From: Dermacoccus nishinomiyaensis
GTDB lineage: Bacteria; Actinomycetota; Actinomycetes; Actinomycetales; Dermatophilaceae
NCBI RefSeq assembly: GCF_900447535.1
Contig: NZ_UFXX01000001.1
Span: 372,001 to 436,000, forward strand
DNA: 64,000 bases
Direction: 5' to 3'
Part shown: positions 39,625-48,578 of the stretch, one piece after another
Position numbering within the stretch: the first letter of the stretch is position 1
How the letters are laid out: each line of letters opens with the position of its first letter
Notes under the pieces: generated by a model
Databases searched by the model: none
What the model saw: only the letters and a program-made list of their open reading frames with translations
What the model was told of the DNA's origin: nothing
Position numbers and translations under genes: made by a program

Positions 39625-40800
39625 ATGCCCGAGCCAACACCCGGCCTCAAGATCGCCTCGCTGCGCGGCGTCCCCGTCTACATCGGACGCACGTGGCCGA
39701 TCATCGCCGTCATCATCGTCGCGATCTTCGGCCCGCAGGTCGCCTCGCTGCACCCCGAATGGGGTTTCGGCGCGTACGTCGTCGGCATCGGGTACGCGTT
39801 GTTGCTGCTGCTCAGCGTGCTCGTCCACGAGGCGGCGCACGCCCTCGTCGCACAGGCTTGCCACTACCGCGTCACGCATATCGTCGCCGACCTCATGGGC
39901 GGCCACACGAGCTACGACACCCCCGACGCGACGCCCGGACGCAGCGCGCTCGTCGCCGCCGTCGGGCCGCTGTCGAACGCGGTGCTCGCGGTGATCGGCT
40001 TCCTCGGCCACCGCGCGAGTGACGGCGACGGCGCCGTGCCGCTGCTGCTCGGGGCGTTCGCGTGGAGCAACGCGTTCGTCGCGGCGTTCAACGCGTTGCC
40101 CGGTCTGCCGCTCGATGGTGGGTTCCTCGTCGACGCGCTCGTGTGGAAGCTGACGGGCAACCGCGCCACGGGCATGAAGGCCGCCGGCTGGTGCGGACGC
40201 ATCGTCGCCATCGGCGTGGCCGCGTGGGCCGTGCTCGGGTTCGTACGCGCGCCCGGCTCGCTGTGGAGCCTCGTGTGGCTGCTGTTCATCGCCTCGTTCC
40301 TCTGGCGCGGCGCGAGCGTCGCCGTCAACGTCGGCATCAACCGCGAGTTCCTCGGCGGCATCCGAGTCGCCGACGTCATCCGCCCCGCCGTCGCCGTCCC
40401 CGCGAGCACGCCCGTCGCGGCACTGCCGGAGACGGGCGACACGATCGTCCTCATCGACGCAGACGGCGCCGCCAGCGCCCTCGTCGCGCCCGGTGCGCAC
40501 GTGCGGGTGCCCGTGGATCAGCGCCCGCACGTGCCCGCGAGCGCCCTCGGCGAGGCCCTGCTGCCGCATGCGGGCGCCGTCATCTCCTCACCGCAGGACG
40601 ACGTGATGGCGATCCTGCCCGCGTTCGAGGGCGATCCGACGCCGGGTGTCGTCACCGTCAGCATGCCGGTGGAAGGGCAGCCCGCAGCTGCCGACGACCC
40701 GGTCGCGCTGCGACTGGTCGGCATCGCGACGCTCGCCGACCTCGAGCGTGCGATGCAGCGTCACGCGCACGAGAGCGGCACCATGCCGCGGGGCGCCTAG
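39625..40800 (+). CDS. M50 family site-2 protease-like metallopeptidase
   Basis: A 391-residue intramembrane zinc protease. The zinc-binding motif HEAAH is at residues 68-72 in the second or third membrane helix, and the distal ligand is in NALPGLPLDGGFL near residue 165. About six membrane helices end near residue 235. The C-terminal 150 residues are soluble and resemble a CBS-like regulatory pair. Such enzymes cleave membrane-bound regulators; the target here is unknown. It precedes trmI by 11 bp, whose -10 overlaps the stop of this gene. Confidence 0.88.
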   Translation: MPEPTPGLKIASLRGVPVYIGRTWPIIAVIIVAIFGPQVASLHPEWGFGAYVVGIGYALLLLLSVLVHEAAHALVAQACHYRVTHIVADLMGGHTSYDTPDATPGRSALVAAVGPLSNAVLAVIGFLGHRASDGDGAVPLLLGAFAWSNAFVAAFNALPGLPLDGGFLVDALVWKLTGNRATGMKAAGWCGRIVAIGVAAWAVLGFVRAPGSLWSLVWLLFIASFLWRGASVAVNVGINREFLGGIRVADVIRPAVAVPASTPVAALPETGDTIVLIDADGAASALVAPGAHVRVPVDQRPHVPASALGEALLPHAGAVISSPQDDVMAILPAFEGDPTPGVVTVSMPVEGQPAAADDPVALRLVGIATLADLERAMQRHAHESGTMPRGA

Positions 40801-40811
40801 ACTTGCTCCCC

Positions 40812-42020
40812 ATGAGCGAGAGCGATCAGACCCCCGCCCCGTCGACCGGCGCCGAGTATCGCCGCGGCCCCTTCCGGGAGGGCGAGCGCATCCAGCTCAC
40901 CGACCCCAAGGGGCGCATGCACACGATCACGCTGACGCCCGGCAAGCAGTTCCACACCCACCGCGGTCACATCAAGCACGACGACCTCATCGGTTCGCCC
41001 GATGCGGTGACGGTGACGAACACGGCGGGCGTCGAGTACCTCGCGGTGCGTCCGCTGCTGAGCGACTACGTCATGTCGATGCCGCGCGGCGCGGCCGTCG
41101 TCTATCCGAAGGACGCCGGGCAGATCGTCACGATGGCCGACATCTTCCCCGGCGCACGCGTCGTCGAAGCGGGCGTCGGTTCGGGTGCGTTGTCGATGTC
41201 GCTGCTGCGCGCCGTCGGTGAGGATGGGCGCCTGTACTCGTTCGAGCGTCGCGAGGACTTCGCCGCCATCGCCGCGGGCAACGCGCGCGAGTTCTTCGGC
41301 GTCGACCACCCGGCGTGGAGCATCACCGTCGGCGACCTGGTCGAGGCGCTGCCGCAGACCGTCGAGTCGGGCACGATCGACCGCGTCGTGCTCGACATGC
41401 TCGCGCCCTGGGAGTGCCTCGACGTCGTTCACGAGGCGCTCGCGCCCGGCGGCGTGCTCATCTGTTACGTCGCGACGGCGACGCAGTTGTCGCGCGTCGC
41501 CGAGGCCGCGCGCGATCACGGCGGCTTCACCGAGCCGAACGCGTGGGAGAGCCTCGTGCGCGGCTGGCACCTCGAAGGCCTCGCGGTGCGCCCCGAGCAC
41601 CGCATGCACGCCCACACCGGCTTCCTCATCTCCACGCGCCGCCTCGCCGACGGCGTCGCCGCGCCGCTCGTCAAGCGCCGCCCTGCCAAGGGTGCCTACG
41701 GTGACGACGGCGCTCCCGCCAGCGCCCCGGAGCCCACGCCCGACGACGCGTGGACACCCGAAGCCGTCGGCGAACGCCCCGTCTCCGACAAGAAGATGCG
41801 CAAGCTCGTGCGCTCGTTCGAGAACACCCCGACGGCACAGGCGCTCGCGGGCGATGACACCGCACGCGCCCCTGAGTCGGCCGGGCCGGCGGGCTCTGAC
41901 GCCGCTTCGGTGGCGCAGGCGAGCGCCGGCTCGGCCGCCGACGCGGAGACGTCCGTCGCTGCTGAACCGGACGCTGCCGCAGAGAACGCCGAGGCGCCCG
42001 TCGCAACCGATCAGGACTGA
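40812..42020 (+). CDS. trmI: tRNA (adenine(58)-N1)-methyltransferase TrmI
   Basis: A 402-residue S-adenosylmethionine-dependent methylase forming m1A58 in tRNA. GARVVEAGVGSGALSMSLLRAVG near residues 118-140 is the AdoMet motif, and SFERREDFAAIA, VVLDMLAPWE and VLICYVATATQLSR follow. The N-terminal domain begins at FREGERIQLTD. The last 115 residues (after about 288) are low-complexity, rich in Ala, Glu, Asp and Pro, an extension found in several actinobacterial homologues. ATG at 40812 has TAGACT 8 nt upstream. ARC follows after a strong terminator, a common order in actinobacteria. Confidence 0.94.
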   Translation: MSESDQTPAPSTGAEYRRGPFREGERIQLTDPKGRMHTITLTPGKQFHTHRGHIKHDDLIGSPDAVTVTNTAGVEYLAVRPLLSDYVMSMPRGAAVVYPKDAGQIVTMADIFPGARVVEAGVGSGALSMSLLRAVGEDGRLYSFERREDFAAIAAGNAREFFGVDHPAWSITVGDLVEALPQTVESGTIDRVVLDMLAPWECLDVVHEALAPGGVLICYVATATQLSRVAEAARDHGGFTEPNAWESLVRGWHLEGLAVRPEHRMHAHTGFLISTRRLADGVAAPLVKRRPAKGAYGDDGAPASAPEPTPDDAWTPEAVGERPVSDKKMRKLVRSFENTPTAQALAGDDTARAPESAGPAGSDAASVAQASAGSAADAETSVAAEPDAAAENAEAPVATDQD

Positions 42021-42077
42021 CGCGAGGGTCGTCTCAGACGTCGTCATCGAGGCACGAGCCAGCCATCAGAGCCTCGT

Positions 42078-42113
42078 CGAACGAGCACGATCCACTTGGG
42101 TCGTGCTCGTTCG
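42078..42113 (+). terminator. Terminator between trmI and ARC
   Basis: A 13-bp perfect stem, CGAACGAGCACGA (42078-42090) with TCGTGCTCGTTCG (42101-42113), is extended inward by TCCA/TGGG. It separates the TrmI transcript from the ARC promoter region, where GATAGGGTGG (near 42135) looks like a -10. Confidence 0.75.
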
Positions 42114-42230
42114 TCGTCGCGGGTGTGCGCAGGTCGATAGGGTGGAACGAGTGGCTGCTCGGGCCGCGCTTCGGTGCGCACGAGGAGCCAGACGGCTCTG
42201 ACGAGCACCCCGAAGGCGAAGGAAACGGTG

Positions 42231-43862
42231 ATGAGCGGCCCGAAGTTCGACCCGACGGACCGGACGTCGTCCTCGAACGACACGTCATCAGGCGCGACGT
42301 CGCCCGCCGACGTCCTGCGGCTGCGTTCGCAGTTGACGACGGTGTCGTCGCAGAACGAGCGTCTCGTGCGCACGCTCAAGGATGCGCGCGACCAGATCGC
42401 GTCGATGAAGGGTGAGATCGAACGTCTCGCGCAGCCGCCGAACAACTACGCCACCGTCATCGCGGCGCATGACGACGGCAGCGCCGACATCTTCTACATG
42501 GGCCGAAAGATGCTCGTGTCGTTCTCGCCCGCGATCACGATCGAGGAGCTCGTGCCCGGCCAGGAGGTCATGGTCAACGAGGCCATGAACATCGTCAGGG
42601 TCGTCGGGTTCGAGCGCGCCGGCGAGACCGTCACGCTCAAGGAGACGCTCGAGGACGGCCGCCTGCTCGTCGCGACGGGCAACGACGAGGAACGTGTCGT
42701 CCGTACCGCCGGGCCGCTCGCGGACGTGACGGTGCGTCCCGGCGACACGCTGCTCATGGAGGCCAAGAGCGGTTTCGTGCTCGAACGGCTGACGCGCGCG
42801 GAGGTCTCCGACCTCGGGCTCGAGGAGGTGCCCGACATCGACTACTCCGACATCGGGGGCCTCGCCGGGCAGATCGAGACGATCCGCGACTCCGTCGAGT
42901 TGCCGTTCCTGCACGCCGATCTGTACGCCGAGCACCACCTGCGTCCACCGAAGGGCGTGCTGCTCTATGGCCCGCCTGGGTGCGGAAAGACGTTGGTGGC
43001 CAAGGCGGTTGCCGCGTCGCTCGCGAAGCAGGTCGCGGCGAAGCAGGGCAACTCGGACGCGACGAGCTACTTCCTCAACATCAAGGGCCCGGAGCTGCTC
43101 AACAAGTACGTCGGCGAGACGGAGCGTCACATCCGCGTGCTGTTCCAGCGCGCGCGTGAGGTCGCGAGTTCGGGCACGCCCGTCGTCGTGTTCTTCGACG
43201 AGATGGAGTCACTGTTCCGCATCCGTGGCGCCGGCGTCAGCTCGGACGTCGAGACGACGATCGTGCCGCAGCTGCTCGCCGAGATCGACGGCGTCGAGAG
43301 CCTCGAGAACGTCATCGTCATCGGCGCGAGCAACCGCGAGGACATGATCGACCCGGCCGTCCTGCGCCCGGGGCGCCTCGACGTCAAGATCCGCATCGAA
43401 CGCCCCGACGAGGTCGCCGGGCGCGACATCTTCGGCAAGTATCTGACGCCGGCCCTGCCGTTCCACGCCGACGAGATCGCCGCGCACGACGGCGATCCGT
43501 CGAAGGTTGCGGCGTCGCTCATCGACATCGCTGCGGGGGAGTTGTATGCCCGCGACGACGCGCACGCCTACCTCGAGGCGACGTACGCGGACGGTTCGCG
43601 CGAGGTGCTGTACTTCGCCGACTTCGCGAGCGGCGCGATGATCCAGAACATCGTCGACCGCGCGAAGAAGGCCGCGATCAAGGCCCTTATCACTTCCGAG
43701 GAGCGCGGTATTCGCGCGGAGCACGTGCGTCAGGCGTGCCGTGACGAGTTCCGCGAGAACGAGGATCTGCCCGGCACGAGTAACCCCGACGACTGGGCCC
43801 GCGTGTCCGGCCGCCGCGGTGAGCGCATCGTCAACATCCGCACGCTCGCGGACAAGAACTGA
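42231..43862 (+). CDS. arc: ARC/Mpa-type proteasomal ATPase without a proteasome-docking tail
   Basis: A 543-residue AAA+ ring ATPase that unfolds pupylated proteins. A coiled-coil (about 28-68) is followed by tandem OB domains (75-210). The AAA module has GPPGCGKT near residue 247, VFFDEMES as Walker B, and [17 protein letters not shown]. The C-terminus is [12 protein letters not shown]. It lacks the penultimate-Tyr (HbYX, QYL) tail that opens the 20S proteasome in mycobacteria. ATG at 42231 has AAGGAAA upstream. It is the first gene of the pupylation block. Without docking it may act as a proteasome-independent unfoldase. Confidence 0.93.
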   Translation: MSGPKFDPTDRTSSSNDTSSGATSPADVLRLRSQLTTVSSQNERLVRTLKDARDQIASMKGEIERLAQPPNNYATVIAAHDDGSADIFYMGRKMLVSFSPAITIEELVPGQEVMVNEAMNIVRVVGFERAGETVTLKETLEDGRLLVATGNDEERVVRTAGPLADVTVRPGDTLLMEAKSGFVLERLTRAEVSDLGLEEVPDIDYSDIGGLAGQIETIRDSVELPFLHADLYAEHHLRPPKGVLLYGPPGCGKTLVAKAVAASLAKQVAAKQGNSDATSYFLNIKGPELLNKYVGETERHIRVLFQRAREVASSGTPVVVFFDEMESLFRIRGAGVSSDVETTIVPQLLAEIDGVESLENVIVIGASNREDMIDPAVLRPGRLDVKIRIERPDEVAGRDIFGKYLTPALPFHADEIAAHDGDPSKVAASLIDIAAGELYARDDAHAYLEATYADGSREVLYFADFASGAMIQNIVDRAKKAAIKALITSEERGIRAEHVRQACRDEFRENEDLPGTSNPDDWARVSGRRGERIVNIRTLADKN

Positions 43863-43880
43863 CTGACGCGTCGCCACGGG

Positions 43881-43990
43881 TCAGTCCCGCAGCACCTCGA
43901 CGAGCCGCGCGACGCCGCGTTCCAGTTCGGCTTCGTCCGGCGTCCGGCGCCATGCGGGCGAGGACGCGAGGTGCCGTATCGCTGCGGCGA
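43881..43990 (-). other. Possible C-terminal gene fragment
   Basis: Between ARC and DUF3054, a minus-strand frame ending at 43881 reads like a natural protein end (IAAAIRHLASSPAWRRTPDEAELERGV). It has no start codon before it runs into the DUF3054 3' end. This could be the tail of a deleted gene or chance coding appearance in GC-rich sequence. I cannot name the family. Confidence 0.25.
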
Positions 43991-44010
43991 TTCCCGAACG
44001 GGGAGCCGGA

Positions 44011-44367
44011 TCAGGCGCGACGACGTTCCAGCACGCGCGCGACGAGACGCCAGCCGAGCATGCACGCGCCGTTGAACGCCAGCGCGACGATGACGAACGC
44101 GACGGCCGTGCCGTGCCCGGAGACCTGACGCAGGATCATTCCGACGATGACCGTCGTCAGCCACACGATCACTCCCGACGTCAGCGAGCGCCCCGGCAAT
44201 CGCTTCATGACGACAAGGACGATCCACCCGACGATCGCTCCCACGACGAACGGCCACGCCGTCGTCACGATGCCGGTGAGGGCGTCGGCCTCGCCGTGGT
44301 TGCGCCGTCCGACGGCGGCGAAGACGAGGACGACGAGCAGGTCGAGAAGCGGCGCGAGAGCAAGCAT
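44011..44367 (-). CDS. DUF3054 family membrane protein
   Basis: A 118-residue protein with four hydrophobic helices and the DUF3054 hallmarks DLLVVLVFAAVGRRNHGE at the N-terminus and AFVIVALAFNGACMLGWRL near the end. It should be a small inner membrane protein. The function is unknown. It is on the strand opposite to ARC and the MFS gene, and is not obviously part of the pupylation pathway. Confidence 0.85.
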   Translation of the reverse strand: MLALAPLLDLLVVLVFAAVGRRNHGEADALTGIVTTAWPFVVGAIVGWIVLVVMKRLPGRSLTSGVIVWLTTVIVGMILRQVSGHGTAVAFVIVALAFNGACMLGWRLVARVLERRRA

Positions 44368-44435
44368 GACCCCACCGTATCCGCCGATCTTGCCCGGGTT
44401 TCGCAGCGCAGACGCCGCGGAACCCGGACAACATC

Positions 44436-44463
44436 GACTATATTTATTGTCAATTCAATAGTC
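44436..44463. promoter_or_regulatory. AT-rich MarR-type operator upstream of the MFS gene
   Basis: TATTG-N6-CAATA (44445-44460), containing the MarR-style TTG-N6-CAA, is overlapped by an outer repeat GACTAT (44436-44441)/ATAGTC (44458-44463). It stands out as a low-GC island and includes a TATATT-like -10. The MFS start (GTG 44481) follows 17 bp later with a GAGGAG ribosome-binding site. Confidence 0.55.
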
Positions 44464-44480
44464 GTCGCCCGAGGAGCTTC

Positions 44481-46493
44481 GTGCCCAGCCGTCACTCACC
44501 CGCCCACGCCGAGCCCTCGGCCCGCTCCGGTGCGGGCTCGTCGCGTCAGAGCCTGATCGCCGCCGTCTTGTGCATCGCCGGCACCGTCGTCGCGCTGCAG
44601 CAGACGCTCGTCATCCCGCTCATCCCCGAGTGGCCGACGCTGCTGCACACGAGCGCCGACAACACCTCATGGCTCGTCACCGCGACGCTGCTCGCGGGTG
44701 CCGTCGCGACGCCCATCCTGGCGCGCCTGGCGGACATGGTCGGCAAGAAGAAGATCATGCTCGTGTCGCTGGCTTTCGTCATCGTCGGCTCGGTCATCGG
44801 TGGTATCGGCTCGGGGCTCGGCGCGCTCGTCGTCGCGCGCACGTTCCAGGGCGTGGGCGCGTCGATGATCCCGATCGGCATCAGCATCCTGCGCGACGAG
44901 CTGCCACGCGAGAAGGTGGGCGGCGCCGTCGCGACGATGAGCGCGACCCTCGGCATCGGCTCCGCGATCGGGTTGCCGCTCGCCGGTTTCCTCGTCGAGC
45001 ACTTCTCCTGGCACATGGTGTTCTGGGTGTCGGTCGTCTCCGCGAGCCTCATGTTCGCGGCCGTCGCGCTCGTCGTGCCCGAATCGAAGGTCACCTCGCG
45101 CGGACGCTTCGACCTCGTCGGCGCCGTGCTGCTGTCGGCGGCGCTGCTGTGCCTGCTCGTGCCCATCACCAAGGGCGGGCAGTGGGGTTGGGGGAGCGAG
45201 CGCGTCCTGCTCCTGTTCGCCGCGAGCATCGCGCTGTTCGCCGTCTGGGCGCCGTACGAACTGCGTCACAACTCGCCGATGGTCGATCTGCGCACCTCGG
45301 CGCGACGCCCCGTGCTGCTGACGAACGCCGCGAGCCTGCTCGTCGGCTTCGCCATGTACGCCAACATGATGACGACGACCCAGCAGCTGCAGATGCCCGA
45401 GATCACCGGGTACGGCTTCGGCATGTCCGTCATCGCCGCGGGCGTCGCGATGCTGCCCGGTGGCCTCGCGATGGTCGTGCTGTCGCCCGCGAGCGCCGCC
45501 GTCACGAAGCGCTTCGGCGCCCGCACGACACTGCTCGCCGGCGCGCTCGGCCTTGCCGCGTCGTACACGCTGCGCGTCTTCCTCACCGGCGCGGTGTGGC
45601 AGGTCGTGCTCGGCGCCACGCTGTGCAGCGCCGCGACAGCGTTCGCGTACGCCGCGATGCCGACACTCATCATGCGGTCGGTGCCGCTGACAGAGACCGC
45701 GTCCGCGAACGGCCTCAACACGCTGCTGCGCTCGATCGGCACGTCGACGTCGTCCGCCGCCGTCGCGGCGATCCTGACGAACATGGCGATGCACGTCGAC
45801 GGGCACGACCTGCCGAAGCTCGCCGCGTTCAAGGCCGTCTTCGTCATGGCCGCCATCGCGGCGCTCGCCTCCGCCATCGTCGCTGCGTTCGTGCCGACGG
45901 CGCAGCCCGCGTCCGCAAGCGCGCCGAGCGCCACCCCCGCGACGCGCCCCGCCCCGGCGAGCGCCGACAAGGACGCCGTGCGTGGTGGCGACAGCCGCGA
46001 GATCGTCGCGACCGGAACGCTCGTCGGCCTCGACGGCCACCCCGTACGCCGCGGCGTCGTGACGGCGCTCGCCAGCGACGGCGCGCACCTCGACTGGGGG
46101 CGCGTCGACGACGACGGGTGCTACCGCCTCGCCCTGCCCGGCGCGGGACGCTACGTACTCGTCGCCTCCGCCGAGGGCTGGGCCACACGCTCGCGGATCG
46201 TCGAGGTCACGGGCCCCGGTCTGCCGCAGTTGAGCCTCGTCGACCCGCTGCAGCTCACGGGCGCCGTGCGGCGCAGCGACGGTTCACCGGCCGCGCAGGT
46301 GCCGGTGACGCTCATCAAGCACTCGGGCGAGTACCACGCGGACACGCTCACCGACGGCGAGGGCCGCTACGTCATGCCGCTGCCGCCGGGCGGGCGCTAC
46401 GTCGTCGCCGCTCTCGATGCCGAGCACGACGCGACAGCCGCGGCGAGCGTCACCGTGCTCACCGAACCGGTGAGCGCCGACATCACCCTCTGA
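44481..46493 (+). CDS. MFS (DHA2-like) transporter fused to carboxypeptidase-regulatory-like domains
   Basis: A 670-residue protein. Residues about 20-480 form a 14-helix major facilitator of the drug/proton antiporter type, with ARLADMVGKKKIMLVSL in the helix 2-3 loop and GVGASMIPIGISILRDELP near helix 4. After an Ala/Pro/Ser linker (480-510) come two beta-rich repeats: GTLVGLDGHPVRRGVVTAL to YRLALPGAGRYVLVASAEGW, then LTGAVRRSDGSPAAQVPVTL to YVMPLPPGGRYVV. These resemble carboxypeptidase regulatory (prealbumin-like) domains. The tail should be cytosolic. It interrupts the usual ARC-dop neighbourhood. Confidence 0.88.
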   Translation: MPSRHSPAHAEPSARSGAGSSRQSLIAAVLCIAGTVVALQQTLVIPLIPEWPTLLHTSADNTSWLVTATLLAGAVATPILARLADMVGKKKIMLVSLAFVIVGSVIGGIGSGLGALVVARTFQGVGASMIPIGISILRDELPREKVGGAVATMSATLGIGSAIGLPLAGFLVEHFSWHMVFWVSVVSASLMFAAVALVVPESKVTSRGRFDLVGAVLLSAALLCLLVPITKGGQWGWGSERVLLLFAASIALFAVWAPYELRHNSPMVDLRTSARRPVLLTNAASLLVGFAMYANMMTTTQQLQMPEITGYGFGMSVIAAGVAMLPGGLAMVVLSPASAAVTKRFGARTTLLAGALGLAASYTLRVFLTGAVWQVVLGATLCSAATAFAYAAMPTLIMRSVPLTETASANGLNTLLRSIGTSTSSAAVAAILTNMAMHVDGHDLPKLAAFKAVFVMAAIAALASAIVAAFVPTAQPASASAPSATPATRPAPASADKDAVRGGDSREIVATGTLVGLDGHPVRRGVVTALASDGAHLDWGRVDDDGCYRLALPGAGRYVLVASAEGWATRSRIVEVTGPGLPQLSLVDPLQLTGAVRRSDGSPAAQVPVTLIKHSGEYHADTLTDGEGRYVMPLPPGGRYVVAALDAEHDATAAASVTVLTEPVSADITL

Positions 46494-46504
46494 CCCGCCG
46501 ATTT

Positions 46505-46522
46505 CGCCCGCGATTTCGGGCG
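46505..46522 (+). terminator. Short hairpin after the MFS gene
   Basis: CGCCCG (46505-46510) pairs with CGGGCG (46517-46522), loop of 6 nt, 12 bp after the MFS stop. It is a weak candidate that would separate MFS and dop transcripts. Confidence 0.35.
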
Positions 46523-46563
46523 CGGGCACTCGGAATCCCGGGCAACATCACTAGGGTGGCGCC

Positions 46564-48081
46564 ATGACGGTTCAGCGCATCATGGGCATCGAGACCGAGT
46601 ACGGCGTGCTGCGCCCCGGCGATCAACGGACGACGCCGATGGTGCTGTCGGGCCTCGTCGTGCGCGCCTACGCGAACGACGTTGGCCTCAACGCGGCGCA
46701 GAGTCGGTGGGACTACAGCGACGAGTCGCCGTTGCGCGATCAGCGCGGCTACGACATCGCTCGCGAGGTCGCGCACGAGAGCCAGCTGACCGACGACATC
46801 GACCCGAGCTTCGCCAACGTCGTGCTCAAGAACGGTGCGCGCCTGTACGTCGACCACGCCCACCCCGAGTACAGCTCGCCGGAGGTGACGACGCCCCGCG
46901 ACGCCGTCGCGTACGACCGCGCGGGCGAGGTCATCATGCGGCGCACGGCGGCGTTGCTCGCCGACGACGAGGACGGCCCGACGCAGCTGTACAAGAACAA
47001 CACCGACGGTCAGGGCGCCTCGTACGGCACGCACGAGAACTACCTGCTGCGCCGCGACGTGCCGTGGGCGCGCGTCGTCGCGGGCATGACGCCGTTCTTC
47101 GTCGCGCGTCAGGTCGTCACCGGCAGCGGCCGCGTCGGCATCGGCACCGAGAGCGAGCGGGCCGGTTTCCAGCTCACTCAGCGCGCCGACTTCTTCGAGG
47201 CCGAGGTCGGTCTCGAGACGACGTTGAAGCGTCCCATCATCAACACGCGCGACGAGCCGCACGCCGACCACCGCAAGTATCGCCGCCTGCACGTCATCGT
47301 CGGCGACGCCAACCACGCCGACGTCGCGAACCTGCTCAAGATGGGCATGACGAGCCTCGTGCTCGGCGCTCTCGAGGACGAGGCCCTGCCGCGGATCGTC
47401 CTCGCGCGACCGGTCACGTCGATGCGCGCCGTCAGTCACGACCTGACGCTCGCCGAGCCGCTGGACCTCGTCGACGGCCGCGCGATGAGCGCGCTCGACA
47501 TCCTCGAGGCGTACCGCGATGCCACGCACACGTGGTGGCAGCGGCGCGGCGACGACCCGGTCGAGGAGCAGACGCGCGAGGTCTTCGAGCACTGGGGGCG
47601 CGTCCTCGACGGGCTGCGTCGCGACCCCATGAGCCTCGCGGCCGACCTCGACTGGGTGGCGAAGAAGAGCGTCATGGAGGCGTTCATGACACGCCATGAT
47701 GTCGGGTGGGACGACCCGCGTCTGCGCGCGCTCGACATCCAGTGGTCCGACGTGCGCGCCGACAAGGGCCTGTTCCACACGTTCGAACGCGCCGGTCGCT
47801 TCACCCGCGTCGTCAGTGACGAGGACGTCGCGCGCGCCGTCGTCGAGCCCCCGCGCGACACGCGAGCATGGCTGCGCGGCAAGAGCATCGAGGCGTTCGG
47901 CAGCGACGTCGCCTCCGCGTCGTGGGACGGGATGGTCTACCGCACCACGCTGCCGTCGAGCTACACGCGCATCCGCCTGCCCGAGCCACTCGCCGGCAGC
48001 GCCGAGCAGACCCGCGGTTGGTTCGACGCCGACGTCGCGCACCTCATCGCTCAGGTCGGGCCCGACCTCGTCGTGGAGTGA
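46564..48081 (+). CDS. dop: Depupylase/deamidase Dop
   Basis: A 505-residue glutamine-synthetase-like enzyme that removes Pup from substrates and, in other species, deamidates Pup-Gln. The ATP/metal-binding N-terminus is IMGIETEYGV, and the conserved NGARLYVDHAHPEYSSPE and KNNTDGQGASYGTHENYL blocks are present. [26 protein letters not shown] is typical. ATG at 46564 has TAGGGT (46552-46557) 6 nt upstream, a leaderless arrangement. Because Pup here ends in Glu, only the depupylase activity is needed. Pup follows 180 bp downstream. Confidence 0.96.
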   Translation: MTVQRIMGIETEYGVLRPGDQRTTPMVLSGLVVRAYANDVGLNAAQSRWDYSDESPLRDQRGYDIAREVAHESQLTDDIDPSFANVVLKNGARLYVDHAHPEYSSPEVTTPRDAVAYDRAGEVIMRRTAALLADDEDGPTQLYKNNTDGQGASYGTHENYLLRRDVPWARVVAGMTPFFVARQVVTGSGRVGIGTESERAGFQLTQRADFFEAEVGLETTLKRPIINTRDEPHADHRKYRRLHVIVGDANHADVANLLKMGMTSLVLGALEDEALPRIVLARPVTSMRAVSHDLTLAEPLDLVDGRAMSALDILEAYRDATHTWWQRRGDDPVEEQTREVFEHWGRVLDGLRRDPMSLAADLDWVAKKSVMEAFMTRHDVGWDDPRLRALDIQWSDVRADKGLFHTFERAGRFTRVVSDEDVARAVVEPPRDTRAWLRGKSIEAFGSDVASASWDGMVYRTTLPSSYTRIRLPEPLAGSAEQTRGWFDADVAHLIAQVGPDLVVE

Positions 48082-48261
48082 GCGAATCGGGGCGGGCTGC
48101 GCGACGACGTGGCACAGCTGCTCGAAAATTGTGCACTTGCACGGGGTTTGTGCCGCTCATTCCTCCTGCAGATGCGCATTACTCGTGCAACGAGCGCTCC
48201 GGCGTTCGGGCGGCGATAGGGTGGCGAACAGCAACCAGCGACGTCATTTCGAGGAGCAACG

Positions 48262-48453
48262 ATGAGCGGTCAGCAGTTCAAGAACGCCAGCGGCAAGGGC
48301 GACGACGAGTTCGAGGCAGGCGCAGACGCCGGCCAGGTGCAGGCGGCGTCGTCGACGAGCGACATCGACTCGATGCTCGACGAGATCGACGGCGTGCTCG
48401 AGACCAACGCGAGCGAGTTCGTCTCCGGGTTCGTGCAGAAGGGCGGCGAGTGA
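48262..48453 (+). CDS. pup: Ubiquitin-like protein Pup
   Basis: A 63-residue mostly disordered modifier that PafA attaches through its C-terminal Glu to lysines of target proteins. The C-terminal half is helical (DIDSMLDEIDGVLETNASEFV), and the last residues are FVQKGGE. The terminus is encoded as GGE rather than GGQ, so no deamidation is required. ATG at 48262 has GAGGAGC upstream, and TAGGGT about 40 bp upstream may be its -10. The next gene is pafA, where prcB would usually be. Confidence 0.96.
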   Translation: MSGQQFKNASGKGDDEFEAGADAGQVQAASSTSDIDSMLDEIDGVLETNASEFVSGFVQKGGE

Positions 48454-48578
48454 CGCCACGGGCTACGCGCCCGACGCAGGGTTGATGCGATAACGCGATA
48501 ACGCGACACCACCGCGAGCGGCCCAGACACCGCGTCCAGTCACGACCTCAGCAGTCAGTCAGACGATCAGGAGCAGCC

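Noticed and set aside
48454-48578. Short direct repeat GCGATAAC in the pup-pafA gap as a mobile-element scar
   Set aside because: Only two adjacent 8-bp copies with no terminal repeats or transposase remnant; chance or slippage is sufficient.
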